DNA of 59,138 bases from Candidatus Poribacteria bacterium (GTDB taxonomy: Bacteria > Poribacteria > WGA-4E > WGA-3G): the NCBI GenBank assembly GCA_028824685.1, contig JAPPCZ010000042.1, forward strand, positions 1 to 59,138, written 5' to 3'. The translations under genes and the position numbers were made by a program. The notes under the pieces were generated by a model, which was not told where the DNA came from, made no database searches, and was given only the letters and a program-made list of their open reading frames with translations. Shown in pieces: positions 1 through 8,038 of this stretch (positions are counted from its first letter, which is position 1; each line of letters begins with the position of its first letter).

Positions 1-175
1 TTTTGCAAACACGAATGGTTTTTCCATCAACCTCATGTTCATATAGTAACTTCACACCTGTGCGACCAGATATGGGACAAGTACCACGCCCATTATTGTA
101 TAGACCTTCATGGACTGTTCCGTTTGGATCAACATATAGATGTCTTATACCGCTTCCACGATGTGTTTTCGCCAT
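1..175 (-). CDS. Hypothetical protein, C-terminus cut by window edge
   Basis: A minus-strand frame opens at an ATG (173-175) preceded by a good Shine-Dalgarno (AGAAGGAG) and stays open to the window edge, giving at least 58 residues. The visible protein begins MAKTHRGSGIRHLYVDPNG and contains two cysteines, in CPISGRTG and in VCK near the cut end, which could form part of a small metal-binding site; that is inference only. It lies 45 nt downstream of the [2Fe-2S] subunit gene on the same strand, so it may be the last gene of that operon. I do not recognise the family. The plus-strand frame over the same bases has no ribosome-binding site and is treated as a shadow. Confidence 0.6.
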   Translation of the reverse strand, partial: MAKTHRGSGIRHLYVDPNGTVHEGLYNNGRGTCPISGRTGVKLLYEHEVDGKTIRVCK

Positions 176-220
176 GTGCTTCTCCTTCTAATTTTGAGCA
201 GATCTAATCTGCACGTTACG

Positions 221-700
221 TTATGAAGTTGCCCGTATCTCTTCTACGGCTTGTAGGACTGCTTCAAGTATTTTTGTATATCCGGTACAGCGGCAGATGT
301 TTCCACCGAGTGCATGTCTGAATTCCTCTTCGGTCCGATCAAGATTTTCATCTACAAGTGCTTTTGATGCCATGATAAAACCTGGGGTACAAAACCCACA
401 CTGATAGCCGCCTGTGTCAATAAAAGCTTGTTGAATAGGATGAAGTTCGCCATCGCTGGCTAAACCTTCAATGGTGGTAATTTCTTTTCCAGAGGCGGTA
501 ACCCCGAGCACCATACAAGACGTGACGGCTTTGCCATCAACGATGACGGTGCATGCACCGCAGTCACCTGTGCTACATCCTTCTTTGGTACCTGTCAAAC
601 CAATTGTATCGCGCAGTACCGCGAGTAATGTTTTGCGCGGTTCAATAAGTAAATCGTGTTCATCTCCGTTAACTGTCAGACTGACAGGATGTTTTGCCAT
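221..700 (-). CDS. [2Fe-2S] small subunit of a xanthine dehydrogenase/CO dehydrogenase-type oxidase (CoxS-like)
   Basis: The 159-residue protein is the electron-transfer small subunit of the molybdenum hydroxylase family. Both iron-sulfur sites are visible: a plant-type ferredoxin cluster with Cys42, Cys47, Cys50 and Cys62 (motif CSTGDCGAC), and the C-terminal four-helix cluster with Cys101, Cys104, Cys136 and Cys138 (QCGFCTPG and ICRCTGY). Length matches stand-alone small subunits. The ATG at 698-700 has GGAG six bases upstream. It follows the FAD subunit by 78 nt on the same strand, so the two are probably co-transcribed. In the family it passes electrons from the molybdopterin subunit to FAD; that large subunit is not in the window. 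The substrate cannot be read from these subunits. Confidence 0.93.
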   Translation of the reverse strand: MAKHPVSLTVNGDEHDLLIEPRKTLLAVLRDTIGLTGTKEGCSTGDCGACTVIVDGKAVTSCMVLGVTASGKEITTIEGLASDGELHPIQQAFIDTGGYQCGFCTPGFIMASKALVDENLDRTEEEFRHALGGNICRCTGYTKILEAVLQAVEEIRATS

Positions 701-778
701 ATTTTTCTCCTTGACTTATAGTATACGACACGAGGTGAGAGAGTCAGTCCTCGCGTTAGGTATAAATGCTTTTTAACC

Positions 779-1627
779 TCATGCTCTGTCTGCTGCAATT
801 TGCAGTGTTCGCCTTGTAAGAACATCAACCATTTCCCTGCGGTGTTCAGCAGAACATCGTAAATCGGATATCGGACGGGTTGCGGCTGCAGCTACTTCAC
901 CTGCTTGTTGCAGAAGTTCAGGTGTAGGGATTTTTCCTTTTAGCAGATTTTCTGCTTCTGTTGCGCGAATTGGTGTAGGGGCAACAGCGGCAAGTCCAAT
1001 TCGTGCCTCTTTAATAACGCCGTTTTGCAAATTGATTGCAGAAGCAACACCGATAAACGCCAAATCCATTACTTCTCGGATTTTGTGTTTGATATAGTGA
1101 GAACCAGATGCGGGACTCGGAAGGCGAAATTGGGTTATAATTTCTCCCGGTTTTAAGACAGTCTGTCCTGGTCCTGTGAAGAGTTCATTAATCGACACCG
1201 TCCGTTCGCCATCGGCACTTGCAATGTCAACTTGTGCGTCAGCAACAAGCAAACCTGCGACTGTGTCTGCGGCAGGAGAGGCGTGAGCGATGTTTCCACC
1301 GAGTGTTGCGAGGTTGCGAATTTGGATGGAGCCGATTTCTGATGCACCTTCCGCGAGTGCTGTATGATGTTTCAGTATATCTTCGGACAACTCTACTTCC
1401 CGTACCTTTGTCATCGCACCAATGGTGATGCCGTTATCAGAATCGGCAGTGATACCCGTCAATCCCGGTATATTTTGCAGACTGATTACGGATTGTGGCG
1501 TTTCGGTGTATGCCTTCATGCCGATAACAAGGTCTGTCCCACCTGCAAGAAGCTGAGCGTGCTCTTGTGCAAACAAGCGAGACGCTTCGGCAAGGGTGGT
1601 CGGTTCAAAAAACTCAAAATTTTTCAC
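779..1627 (-). CDS. FAD-binding medium subunit of a xanthine dehydrogenase/CO dehydrogenase-type oxidase (CoxM-like)
   Basis: The 282-residue protein has the CoxM/XdhB layout: the N-terminal FAD-binding half contains LLAGGTDLVIGMK (about residues 26-38) and the second flavin-contact motif IGSIQIRNLATLGGNIAHASPAAD (about 98-121, quoted here only to place it), followed by the CO-dehydrogenase flavoprotein C-terminal domain. The start is GTG (1625-1627) with GGAGGA upstream; no ATG fits better. It is the first visible gene of the unit that continues into the [2Fe-2S] subunit. In family members it accepts electrons from the iron-sulfur subunit and passes them to an acceptor. The molybdopterin subunit normally found beside it is absent here. 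Confidence 0.92.
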   Translation of the reverse strand: MKNFEFFEPTTLAEASRLFAQEHAQLLAGGTDLVIGMKAYTETPQSVISLQNIPGLTGITADSDNGITIGAMTKVREVELSEDILKHHTALAEGASEIGSIQIRNLATLGGNIAHASPAADTVAGLLVADAQVDIASADGERTVSINELFTGPGQTVLKPGEIITQFRLPSPASGSHYIKHKIREVMDLAFIGVASAINLQNGVIKEARIGLAAVAPTPIRATEAENLLKGKIPTPELLQQAGEVAAAATRPISDLRCSAEHRREMVDVLTRRTLQIAADRA

Positions 1628-2218
1628 ATCTGTTCCTCCGTTTCGTTTTCTCTCTTCAAGATGTTCTGTTCTATCTTCTATCGCTCTGTAACATTGGATA
1701 ATTCTTTATTATAAGGATACCTAATTTAAGCGTAATTGTCAACATAAATTCATTGAGGAATTTAGAGAATATGATTTTGTTAATGGAAAAATTTAGAATG
1801 TAATGGGTTAGGGAGGGTTCGTGTAAATAGGTAGTGTCAAAAACGTGTTCATGATTGACATTCTACGCTTTACTTTTCAGCATTGCTGTCTTGTTTTACT
1901 GACATTAGCGTATTGAAGCATAGACAGGTCGCGGTTAGCTACCACCTCGTGATGCATATCCGTATTTTAGGGCATCCAATTGCCTCATAATCTCATTGGT
2001 TTCAGTAAGAGTTTGTTTATAGGGCAATATATTACTGATACCAAGTATCGCAAATGAGTATCAAACTACCAGGGTCGTGATACCTTTTAATACCCATTGA
2101 TGTGATGTATTCGTTCATGACTTGCTACTTTGTGATGGATTAAAAATTTCGTATAGAGATACCGAGTAAAACCAGCAAAACAAAAACGACGATGCCTAAC
2201 AACATAATGTATATAATC
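1628..2218. other. Intergenic, 591 bp, no gene seen
   Basis: No frame of useful length with a ribosome-binding site was found on either strand, and no tRNA-like structure was seen. The region holds the promoter of the CoxM/CoxS-like unit, which I could not locate exactly, and the downstream side of the STAS gene. Confidence 0.5.
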
Positions 2219-2578
2219 CTAATAGTTTTTCAAATAAGTATTTGAAAATGCTTTGATTGCTGCATCTTCTGTGCTGAAATGTTCAAAAATGTTGATGAGT
2301 CGGCTTTGGACAATCAGGTTTTTGATGTGTTTGCCGACATTGATGATTGCGATGCGTCCTCCTTTCGCCCTTACCATGTTATAGACTACGATGAATGTTC
2401 CGAGGCCGGCACTATCCATTTTATGGACACGTTTAAGGTTTATAAGGATGCGAGGTCTTTTAGATTTATCTATTTGTGTTATCAGGACTTCTCGCAATTC
2501 CGGTATGGCTTCCCCTATTATTTTCCCAGCCGGTTCTAAAATTATGATGTCATCTTTCCGACGAATTGCAGTTGACAT
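2219..2578 (-). CDS. STAS-domain protein (anti-sigma factor antagonist type)
   Basis: The 119-residue protein is a single STAS domain of the SpoIIAA/RsbV type. The conserved phospho-acceptor loop MDSAGLGTF places the regulatory Ser at residue 56, after Asp55. In the family, an anti-sigma kinase phosphorylates this Ser to control partner switching. I chose the ATG at 2576-2578 (MSTAIRR) because AAGGAGT lies 8 nt upstream; the longer frame begins without a site. No cognate kinase or phosphatase is adjacent. The upstream region (2642-2760) is a copy of the promoter module also found before the sigma70-like gene at 4736-5404, which suggests joint regulation. That functional link is inference. Confidence 0.9.
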   Translation of the reverse strand: MSTAIRRKDDIIILEPAGKIIGEAIPELREVLITQIDKSKRPRILINLKRVHKMDSAGLGTFIVVYNMVRAKGGRIAIINVGKHIKNLIVQSRLINIFEHFSTEDAAIKAFSNTYLKNY

Positions 2579-2641
2579 AGGATACTCCTTCTTGTTTGCG
2601 TTTAATTGTAGTTGCAATGATTTATGAACCCTTCTACTACT

Positions 2642-2760
2642 TATATAGGTCTTAAACAGAAAAAGTTAATAGCAAATCGCAGATTTTTCTTACAATTTTT
2701 CAAAAATATTGTGAAATACGAAGAAAAAAGTGGAAATTGCTGGTTTTATTTTGCTTTGTT
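2642..2760 (-). promoter_or_regulatory. Shared promoter module, copy 1 (upstream of STAS gene)
   Basis: About 120 bp here is nearly identical to 4347-4467, and its inner part recurs at 5458-5510. On the minus strand it reads TTAACT (2664-2669), a 16-nt spacer, then TATATA (2642-2647), a plausible -35/-10 pair. The -10 ends about 63 nt before the STAS start codon. Confidence 0.65.
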
Positions 2761-2827
2761 GTGATTCCTAAATCAAATTCTGTTATTCGGAATAACCTCC
2801 TATTTCAATTAGTTTTGCTTTATCAAG

Positions 2828-2885
2828 AAACAATCTGTACAAAACCAATAGCATCTACTTACTACTGGTTTTGTACAGATTGTTT
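2828..2885 (-). terminator. Perfect 20-bp inverted repeat, probable terminator or stem-loop
   Basis: Arms 2828-2847 (AAACAATCTGTACAAAACCA) and 2866-2885 are exact reverse complements around an 18-nt loop. The structure lies 8 bp past the stop of the 171-residue gene and before the STAS promoter, a fitting place for transcription termination. There is no long U-run on the minus side, so a mobile-element relic is also possible. Confidence 0.5.
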
Positions 2886-2893
2886 AAATTAAG

Positions 2894-3409
2894 TTATCCG
2901 AACGGAATATGAGACTGAGTTTCATGCTTCTCGTTTGTAGTAGGATCTTTGCCTTTGGCAAATCCCTTCGCATTACACTCGTCTATAGTTATTTCTTCGT
3001 CATTATCACCAGGAGGCGAATGCATAACATATACGTCACGACTTACATCGAGTTCTCCCTGAAAATCCCCTTTAACATGCTTCCTGACACCATTGGCGAC
3101 TGCCCTGACTTCATAAGAACCTGTATAGTCTTCATTGCCACCGCCATAGTAGGCCCAAGCGTCCCAATTATAGGAAAGAATGTCACCGTCTACAACATCA
3201 AATAAATCCCATACCAACCATGCGTCAGTTTCTGCGCCTGAGCTTAAAGGACCATCACTGTCATTTGCCCATCTGAAAGTCCCCTGCGTAAGCCAGGTCT
3301 CATATTGTGACTGCCCAAAATTGTCATTGTAAGATGAAATCACAAATTGGACTGCACAGAATAATAATACTGCGATAAATATCGCTGTTCGGAAACTACG
3401 ATTTTTCAT
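2894..3409 (-). CDS. Small exported or membrane-anchored hypothetical protein
   Basis: The 171-residue protein has a basic N-terminus and one hydrophobic stretch (about residues 9-25, TAIFIAVLLFCAVQFVIS), reading as a signal peptide or anchor. The rest is polar, rich in Trp, Tyr, Asp and Gly, with a possible beta-sandwich look (WAYYGGGNEDYTGSYEVRA) and an acidic C-terminal part. The ATG has GGAG upstream. It follows the 266-residue membrane protein by 38 nt and probably shares its transcript, driven by the module at 4347-4467. I do not recognise a family and assign no function. Confidence 0.75.
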   Translation of the reverse strand: MKNRSFRTAIFIAVLLFCAVQFVISSYNDNFGQSQYETWLTQGTFRWANDSDGPLSSGAETDAWLVWDLFDVVDGDILSYNWDAWAYYGGGNEDYTGSYEVRAVANGVRKHVKGDFQGELDVSRDVYVMHSPPGDNDEEITIDECNAKGFAKGKDPTTNEKHETQSHIPFG

Positions 3410-3447
3410 GAGATGTTCTCCTTATTGAATTATAAATATGTGAAAGA

Positions 3448-4248
3448 CTAATGTCTTTCTAAACCCAAAAATTCATAGGGATCAATCCCGTCACTATCTA
3501 ATGACGAGATTTCGACCCCAGCTGGTATATCCTCCTCGATCAACAGAGGCCGCCTGCGTGTTCTTAATTCCACAGGTGTCTCCGATTGACGAGCCTTTGC
3601 ATTACTTCTAATTTTGTCTCCGGTTTCTGGATGTGCGGACATTCCTGATATATATCGAGTAGGCACACCGTTAATATTAGCATAGCTCCAGCTCACATAT
3701 ATTCTGTCTTTACTTGTGAGCCTGACTAATCCTGTGTCATGGTCTATAGTTCCACCAGAATAATACTCTCCTTTGTCTGCAAACATTTTAATACGCACAC
3801 GCTCAATTAATTCATGCCCAATTGTCTGATTATTCACAAACCCCCTGCCAGTCCATCCTTCTGGTATTTCAGGAAGAGGTCCTAATCCAAAAGGTGACAT
3901 CCGAACCTCCTTTTTTCCTATTACTGGCATCTGGGACATATCCACGTTCTCAGATCGTGCGTCATCTAATGCATTTTCTGATTCCAAGACTGAATCACTT
4001 GTATTAATAATCTCTTGCGAAACCGAATTATTAGTTACTTCTGAATCTGTGGAATTTTCTAAATGTTGAGAATTGTTCACGCTTGGAATATCTTCCGAAA
4101 GCGATCTGACAAATTGCTCATGTTGTGTATTTTCCTTGCGAATTTGAAGTGTTACGGATTGATAATACAGGACACATGCCGCACAAACAAATATAAAGAT
4201 ACATACAGCGATAATAAAAGGTTTACTGGTGAACAACGATTTTAACAT
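3448..4248 (-). CDS. Hypothetical single-pass membrane protein
   Basis: The 266-residue protein starts at an ATG with GGGAGG upstream. One transmembrane segment (about residues 11-29, FIIAVCIFIFVCAACVLYY) follows a short cytoplasmic tail; the remainder is probably periplasmic. Residues 30-110 are a low-complexity Ser/Asn/Glu linker. The C-terminal 150 residues hold a compact region with GRGFVNNQTIG and a Tyr-rich segment near KGEYYSGGTIDHDTG, which may be a small beta-rich domain. It is the first gene of a two-gene unit with the 171-residue exported protein. No family is recognised. Confidence 0.75.
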   Translation of the reverse strand: MLKSLFTSKPFIIAVCIFIFVCAACVLYYQSVTLQIRKENTQHEQFVRSLSEDIPSVNNSQHLENSTDSEVTNNSVSQEIINTSDSVLESENALDDARSENVDMSQMPVIGKKEVRMSPFGLGPLPEIPEGWTGRGFVNNQTIGHELIERVRIKMFADKGEYYSGGTIDHDTGLVRLTSKDRIYVSWSYANINGVPTRYISGMSAHPETGDKIRSNAKARQSETPVELRTRRRPLLIEEDIPAGVEISSLDSDGIDPYEFLGLERH

Positions 4249-4346
4249 GGTTTTGACCTCCCTATATGCAAACTGAGTGTTATCAGTGTATCATAATAGA
4301 ACTTATGTGATGATTTTTGAATGAACCTCTCTCAGTTGTGTACTTA

Positions 4347-4467
4347 TATATAGGTCTTAAACAGAAAAAGTTAATAGCAAATCGCAGATTTTTCTTACAA
4401 TTTTTCAAAAATATTGTGAAATACGAAGAAAAAAGTGGAAATTGGTGATTTTTATTTTGCTTTGTGG
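4347..4467 (-). promoter_or_regulatory. Shared promoter module, copy 2 (upstream of the 266-residue gene)
   Basis: Nearly identical to 2642-2760 for about 100 bp. TTAACT (minus strand, 4369-4374), 16 nt, TATATA (4347-4352). The start codon of the downstream gene is about 98 nt from the -10. Confidence 0.65.
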
Positions 4468-4599
4468 TAGTTGTTATGAAAGTCATTCTTCAGGACACAA
4501 ACTGGAATTTTATGCTACAAAAAGAGACATTATATGTTAGAAATGGTATAACAACAAGCATTGAAATAGTTGTCGGGTATTGTTAGGCGCGTGTTGGGT

Positions 4600-4654
4600 G
4601 CTTAAACAAAAAAGGCGATTGCACACCAGCTGCACTGCTGGTGTGCAATCGCCT
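4600..4654 (-). terminator. Rho-independent terminator of the sigma70-like gene
   Basis: Perfect 18-bp stem (4613-4630 with 4637-4654, AGGCGATTGCACACCAGC) around a 6-nt loop. On the minus strand it is followed by a T-rich run (TTTTTTGTTT). It lies about 80 nt past the stop of the gene at 4736-5404. Confidence 0.88.
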
Positions 4655-4735
4655 CTACAATTGAGGCATGATTATTTCAAATAGAATGACCGCCCACGCT
4701 TTGCTATAGGGAATTGTGGGTATTCGCTCTTAGTT

Positions 4736-5404
4736 CTATTCAATTAATCCTAACGTCTGGCACTCCTTGCGCAATTTCTGTTCTACATTCCGGACCAACT
4801 GACTTATTCGTGGTGGGCTAAGTTTCAACATCTTAGCAATATCACAATTTGACATATCCTCACGAATGCAGGCAAAAACTTGTTGTTCACGGTGCGTCAG
4901 TGCTTCAATAAGTTGAGGCAGGACTTTCTTAAAATTGGCAACAGATATTTCCCAAATGATCCTATCCACAAAACATTCGGCATTGGCATCAGGAACATTT
5001 AAAATAAGGTCTATATCTTTTCCGGCGTTGTCATTTTGATTTAGTGTCTTGTCGACATCTGACCTCATATAGCATTCAGAGCATTCCCGCTCATGATGCC
5101 TAACTTCCTTATGTTTGGCATCCATCAAACTTCCGCAAATCCGCGGGCGGATGAAAGTTCCGAAACTGGCACCACTTTCATGTAAGGGATTGAACGCGGG
5201 TCCTTTTTTTATCAGCGTTACGGAAGCAATTTGTATCAAATCGTCTCGAAACGCGGGGAGCGATGGTGAACCATACGCAATACAACTTGCACACCGACGC
5301 AAATCAGGTAAAAGACCGGTAATTGTTGCGTTATCCGGTTGGAATTCACCCTCATGTGAGTAAGGTGGACATTTCGCACCTTTCAATTGACATTTCAATT
5401 TCAT
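4736..5404 (-). CDS. Sigma70-family-like regulator with N-terminal Cys cluster
   Basis: The 222-residue protein has two sigma-like regions. Residues about 52-101 (FRDDLIQIAS, then GASFGTFIRPRICGSLMDA) match the conserved part of sigma70 region 2. Residues about 166-215 (LTHREQQVFACI, then NCDIAKMLKLSPPRISQLV) form a helix-turn-helix like region 4. Before region 2 are Cys5, Cys12, Cys38 and Cys41, spaced as a possible zinc or redox site; more Cys occur at 90, 108 and 111. The ATG at 5402-5404 follows GAAGGAGG. It is monocistronic, with a promoter module shared with the STAS and envelope genes and its own terminator. If it is a sigma factor it could read that shared module, including its own promoter; this is inference. 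Confidence 0.75.
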   Translation of the reverse strand: MKLKCQLKGAKCPPYSHEGEFQPDNATITGLLPDLRRCASCIAYGSPSLPAFRDDLIQIASVTLIKKGPAFNPLHESGASFGTFIRPRICGSLMDAKHKEVRHHERECSECYMRSDVDKTLNQNDNAGKDIDLILNVPDANAECFVDRIIWEISVANFKKVLPQLIEALTHREQQVFACIREDMSNCDIAKMLKLSPPRISQLVRNVEQKLRKECQTLGLIE

Positions 5405-5457
5405 GAGAGGCCTCCTTCATTTTAAAATACCTATCTCTTAAGACATCCTTCTAATCT

Positions 5458-5510
5458 TATATAGACCTTAAATAGAAAAAGTTAATAGCAAATTGCAGAT
5501 TTTTTTCTAT
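5458..5510 (-). promoter_or_regulatory. Shared promoter module, copy 3 (upstream of sigma70-like gene)
   Basis: Only the inner 45-50 bp of the module is kept here: TTAACT (minus strand, 5480-5485), 16 nt, TATATA (5458-5463), and the flanking TTTGCTA. That the conserved remnant coincides with the -35/-10 region supports a promoter role. The start codon is about 53 nt downstream. Confidence 0.65.
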
Positions 5511-5649
5511 TTTGTGCATTTTTTAGGATAATAGATATGGTTTCTACCATCAAAGAGGTTTCTGCATCACGGTTTTTTCTTGCAATTAGTCTAACATCTG
5601 CTCCTTGGTAAAGAGGGTTGAAAGCATCACAAATTGAATTTTATTAAGG

Positions 5650-5669
5650 ATACCTCATAAAAGAGGTAT
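5650..5669. terminator. Short hairpin downstream of the Gfo/Idh/MocA gene
   Basis: ATACCTC (5650-5656) pairs with GAGGTAT (5663-5669) around a 6-nt loop, with a T-run on the plus side and only a weak one on the minus side. It lies between the ends of the gene at 5738-6982 and the upstream region of the sigma-like gene. Confidence 0.4.
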
Positions 5670-5737
5670 TTTTCAACCTTAAATTAATGGTATTAGGTTT
5701 GCTGAATAAGCATAACTTTCGGAAAACCGAATGTTCT

Positions 5738-6982
5738 TTATGGAATAGGCCACCCTGGTGTCGGTTCAGTACGGAGTGCTTCTATTTCGTAAAGTTCTTC
5801 TACACTGATTTCACGCTTCAGTTTTGCCGACAGAAGCGCGCCACTCATAATCTCTGTAACCTTCAGGCCAATATCACCATTGCTAACAGGTTGTGCATCG
5901 CTACTGCATGCGTCAATAAAATCACGGAATTTATCTGGGAAGTGCATATCTGGCAGTTCCAACGGTGTTTCAACGAGATTTTCGCGATAGCGGCGTCGAT
6001 TGCCTTGATCGTCGATTTCCCATTCACCTTTTTCAAGGAAGAGTTTATCGTTGCTAAACGACCCTTTGGAACCGAAGATGAAGATACCTTGCGGTTGCCC
6101 TGCCATATTGCATGACCAACCGTTTTCATACGTAAACGACATGCCGTTTGTAAATCGGACGAATACGGATGCGAATTCCTCAACATCGTTTATCTCCTCA
6201 CCGGTGTATTCGGGCGGCATGCCGCGGTAGGCAATACCGCTAATCGTTGCAGGTTGCGGTGAACCGAGCAGATAGATAGAACGGTTGATAAGATAGACCG
6301 CTGTGTCGTATAAGGTGCCGCCACCGCTGTACATTGAATTGAGAAACCATTTACCAAATCCAAACATATCAACATTGGGTCTACCACGAACACGGTAACT
6401 GGTAAGTCTGCCGTAGTGGACATCTCCGATTTTTCCTGATGTGACATACTCTCGGATAGCGTAGCTTCTCGGATCAAGACAAGTGCCGCCGCTCTGGTAT
6501 GCGAGTTTTACGCCTGCCTTATCGCATGCGTCGCGCATGTTTCTTGCCTCAGTTGCGGTGCGTGCCATCGGTTTTTCACAGAAGACGTGTTTTCCTGCGT
6601 TTGCAGCTGCCACTGTCGGTGCTTCATGGGCAAAGGGTGGTGTGGCAAGACTAACTGCGTCTAATTCACATTTCTTCAACATTTCGTTATAATCACTGAA
6701 GATTTCAACACCGTTGTCTTTATATTCTGCCCAACGTGCAGCGTTCTCTTTCAAGCGATCCCGTGCTTCTGCAGTATCTGCTTTTTCGGCATCAGCAATA
6801 GCAGAGTTTGCGCGTGCTTCTGCACCAGAAAGCACTTCCGCGGCTCTTCGTTGTGCGTTTGCGTCAACTGTATCGCAAACAGCAACGATTTCCGCGTGCT
6901 GTGGATGTGCTAAATATCCGTTGACGTGTGAACCGGATATCATGCCGCATCCGATTAGTCCAATTTTTATCCGTTTTGACAT
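5738..6982 (-). CDS. Gfo/Idh/MocA-family NAD(P)-dependent oxidoreductase
   Basis: The 414-residue protein has the Rossmann motif GLIGCGMISGSH (8-19) and the family signature EKP (136-138), whose Lys contacts nicotinamide and substrate. The C-terminal part contains the expected mixed alpha/beta domain. In the family it oxidises a hydroxyl of a sugar, inositol or related compound. Unusual: residues about 43-90 between the second beta strand and the conserved FSDYNEML are an Ala/Glu/Arg-rich, probably helical insertion where most members have a short linker. The ATG follows GGAG by 7 nt. It runs in the same direction as the sigma-like gene but is probably separate. Substrate unknown. Confidence 0.9.
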   Translation of the reverse strand: MSKRIKIGLIGCGMISGSHVNGYLAHPQHAEIVAVCDTVDANAQRRAAEVLSGAEARANSAIADAEKADTAEARDRLKENAARWAEYKDNGVEIFSDYNEMLKKCELDAVSLATPPFAHEAPTVAAANAGKHVFCEKPMARTATEARNMRDACDKAGVKLAYQSGGTCLDPRSYAIREYVTSGKIGDVHYGRLTSYRVRGRPNVDMFGFGKWFLNSMYSGGGTLYDTAVYLINRSIYLLGSPQPATISGIAYRGMPPEYTGEEINDVEEFASVFVRFTNGMSFTYENGWSCNMAGQPQGIFIFGSKGSFSNDKLFLEKGEWEIDDQGNRRRYRENLVETPLELPDMHFPDKFRDFIDACSSDAQPVSNGDIGLKVTEIMSGALLSAKLKREISVEELYEIEALRTEPTPGWPIP

Positions 6983-7210
6983 TGTGATGCTCCTTTAGTA
7001 ACGTGAGTTTGAAAAAGTTTTCATCCGCAGCATTCTCTGTTATTTTTGGCAAAAACGGCACAACCTAACAGGTTATGCTACAAAAACAGTGCTTTTTTTA
7101 GACTTGAAAAGTGTTTAGAGCAAACTCACATTTTATTATCAAACTCACGTTAGTAGTATTCTAACAACAGCAAGTTCGTGCGCTACATTCTTTGTTTGGA
7201 ATTGTCGTTC

Positions 7211-7876
7211 CTACAATGAACCCGATGGTGAGCGTCCGGCACCAACTTTGACGTGTGTATCTGCCAACTGAATTTCTACATGTGCAATACACTCTTGAAG
7301 GTTCTTAAAGGGAGAACTCGGATATGATTCTATGCTAAAATTTAGGTCGTTTTCACCGAAAGTTACCATATCTACGCCCGGTTTGGCGAATTTACGGACG
7401 TTTATAACTGCATCAACAGACTCTATTTGTAAGATGAGAATGCCAGTATTGTTCCACCACTCAGCGTATTCGAGACGGTCCATCCCCCGTTTAATACCGT
7501 AACCATTACTGGGACCCCAACTCCGTTTTCCCATTTGTGGATAGTAAAATGCATCAATGGCTTCGTCTACTGTTTCGACTTTTTCGACTTGTGGCACGAC
7601 AATAGCGAGGGGACCTAAATCCAACAAGTTACCTATGAGATAGGCGTTCCGGGTGTGTTTGATTCGAAGTTGCACACCTACATCAAATTCGCTCGCCATC
7701 GTACAAAATTCAACGAGTTTGTCTTCATTTGCGGCTGCGTGCTGATGGTCGGTACCGATTAGATCGTAGTTGTCTCGACTGAGGACAGCTTCCATTTCGT
7801 CGCGGATGCAACCGAACGGAACACCGGACGCTATTTTAATCGGCTCTTGGTTGCGGATGCGTTGTTTTAAGGACAT
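7211..7876 (-). CDS. HpcH/HpaI aldolase/citrate lyase-family protein
   Basis: The 221-residue protein matches the class II pyruvate-dependent aldolase family. Visible marks are the strand with DLIGTDHQHAAANEDKL near residue 35, the metal-binding Glu in LILQIESVDAV, and the Asp in TFGENDL. It is somewhat shorter than typical HpcH/HpaI proteins (about 250). I start at the ATG 7874-7876 (MSLKQRIR), which has AGAGGT upstream; the longer frame begins with TTG without a site. Family members cleave or form 4-hydroxy-2-oxo acids with pyruvate as partner. It is divergent from the oxygenase-SDR operon, with which it may share a pathway. Confidence 0.8.
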   Translation of the reverse strand: MSLKQRIRNQEPIKIASGVPFGCIRDEMEAVLSRDNYDLIGTDHQHAAANEDKLVEFCTMASEFDVGVQLRIKHTRNAYLIGNLLDLGPLAIVVPQVEKVETVDEAIDAFYYPQMGKRSWGPSNGYGIKRGMDRLEYAEWWNNTGILILQIESVDAVINVRKFAKPGVDMVTFGENDLNFSIESYPSSPFKNLQECIAHVEIQLADTHVKVGAGRSPSGSL

Positions 7877-8038
7877 TGGGAGGACCTCTTTGGGGTTCAA
7901 TCAGATTGTGAAGTCTATTATAGGTGTTTCCTGTTTTTTGTCAAGTGTTATAGTTAAATCTCAGCAACCATCCCTTGTAAATTTTGGGTAATTTTGATAA
8001 TCTATTATTCAACACAACAATTAACTGTGGAGTAATTA

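Noticed and set aside
3..191. Plus-strand 62-residue ORF at the window start
   Set aside because: It is opposite a better minus-strand frame with a ribosome-binding site.
4283..4486. 67-residue ORF on the minus strand
   Set aside because: It lies in the AT-rich promoter module, has low-complexity composition and no ribosome-binding site.
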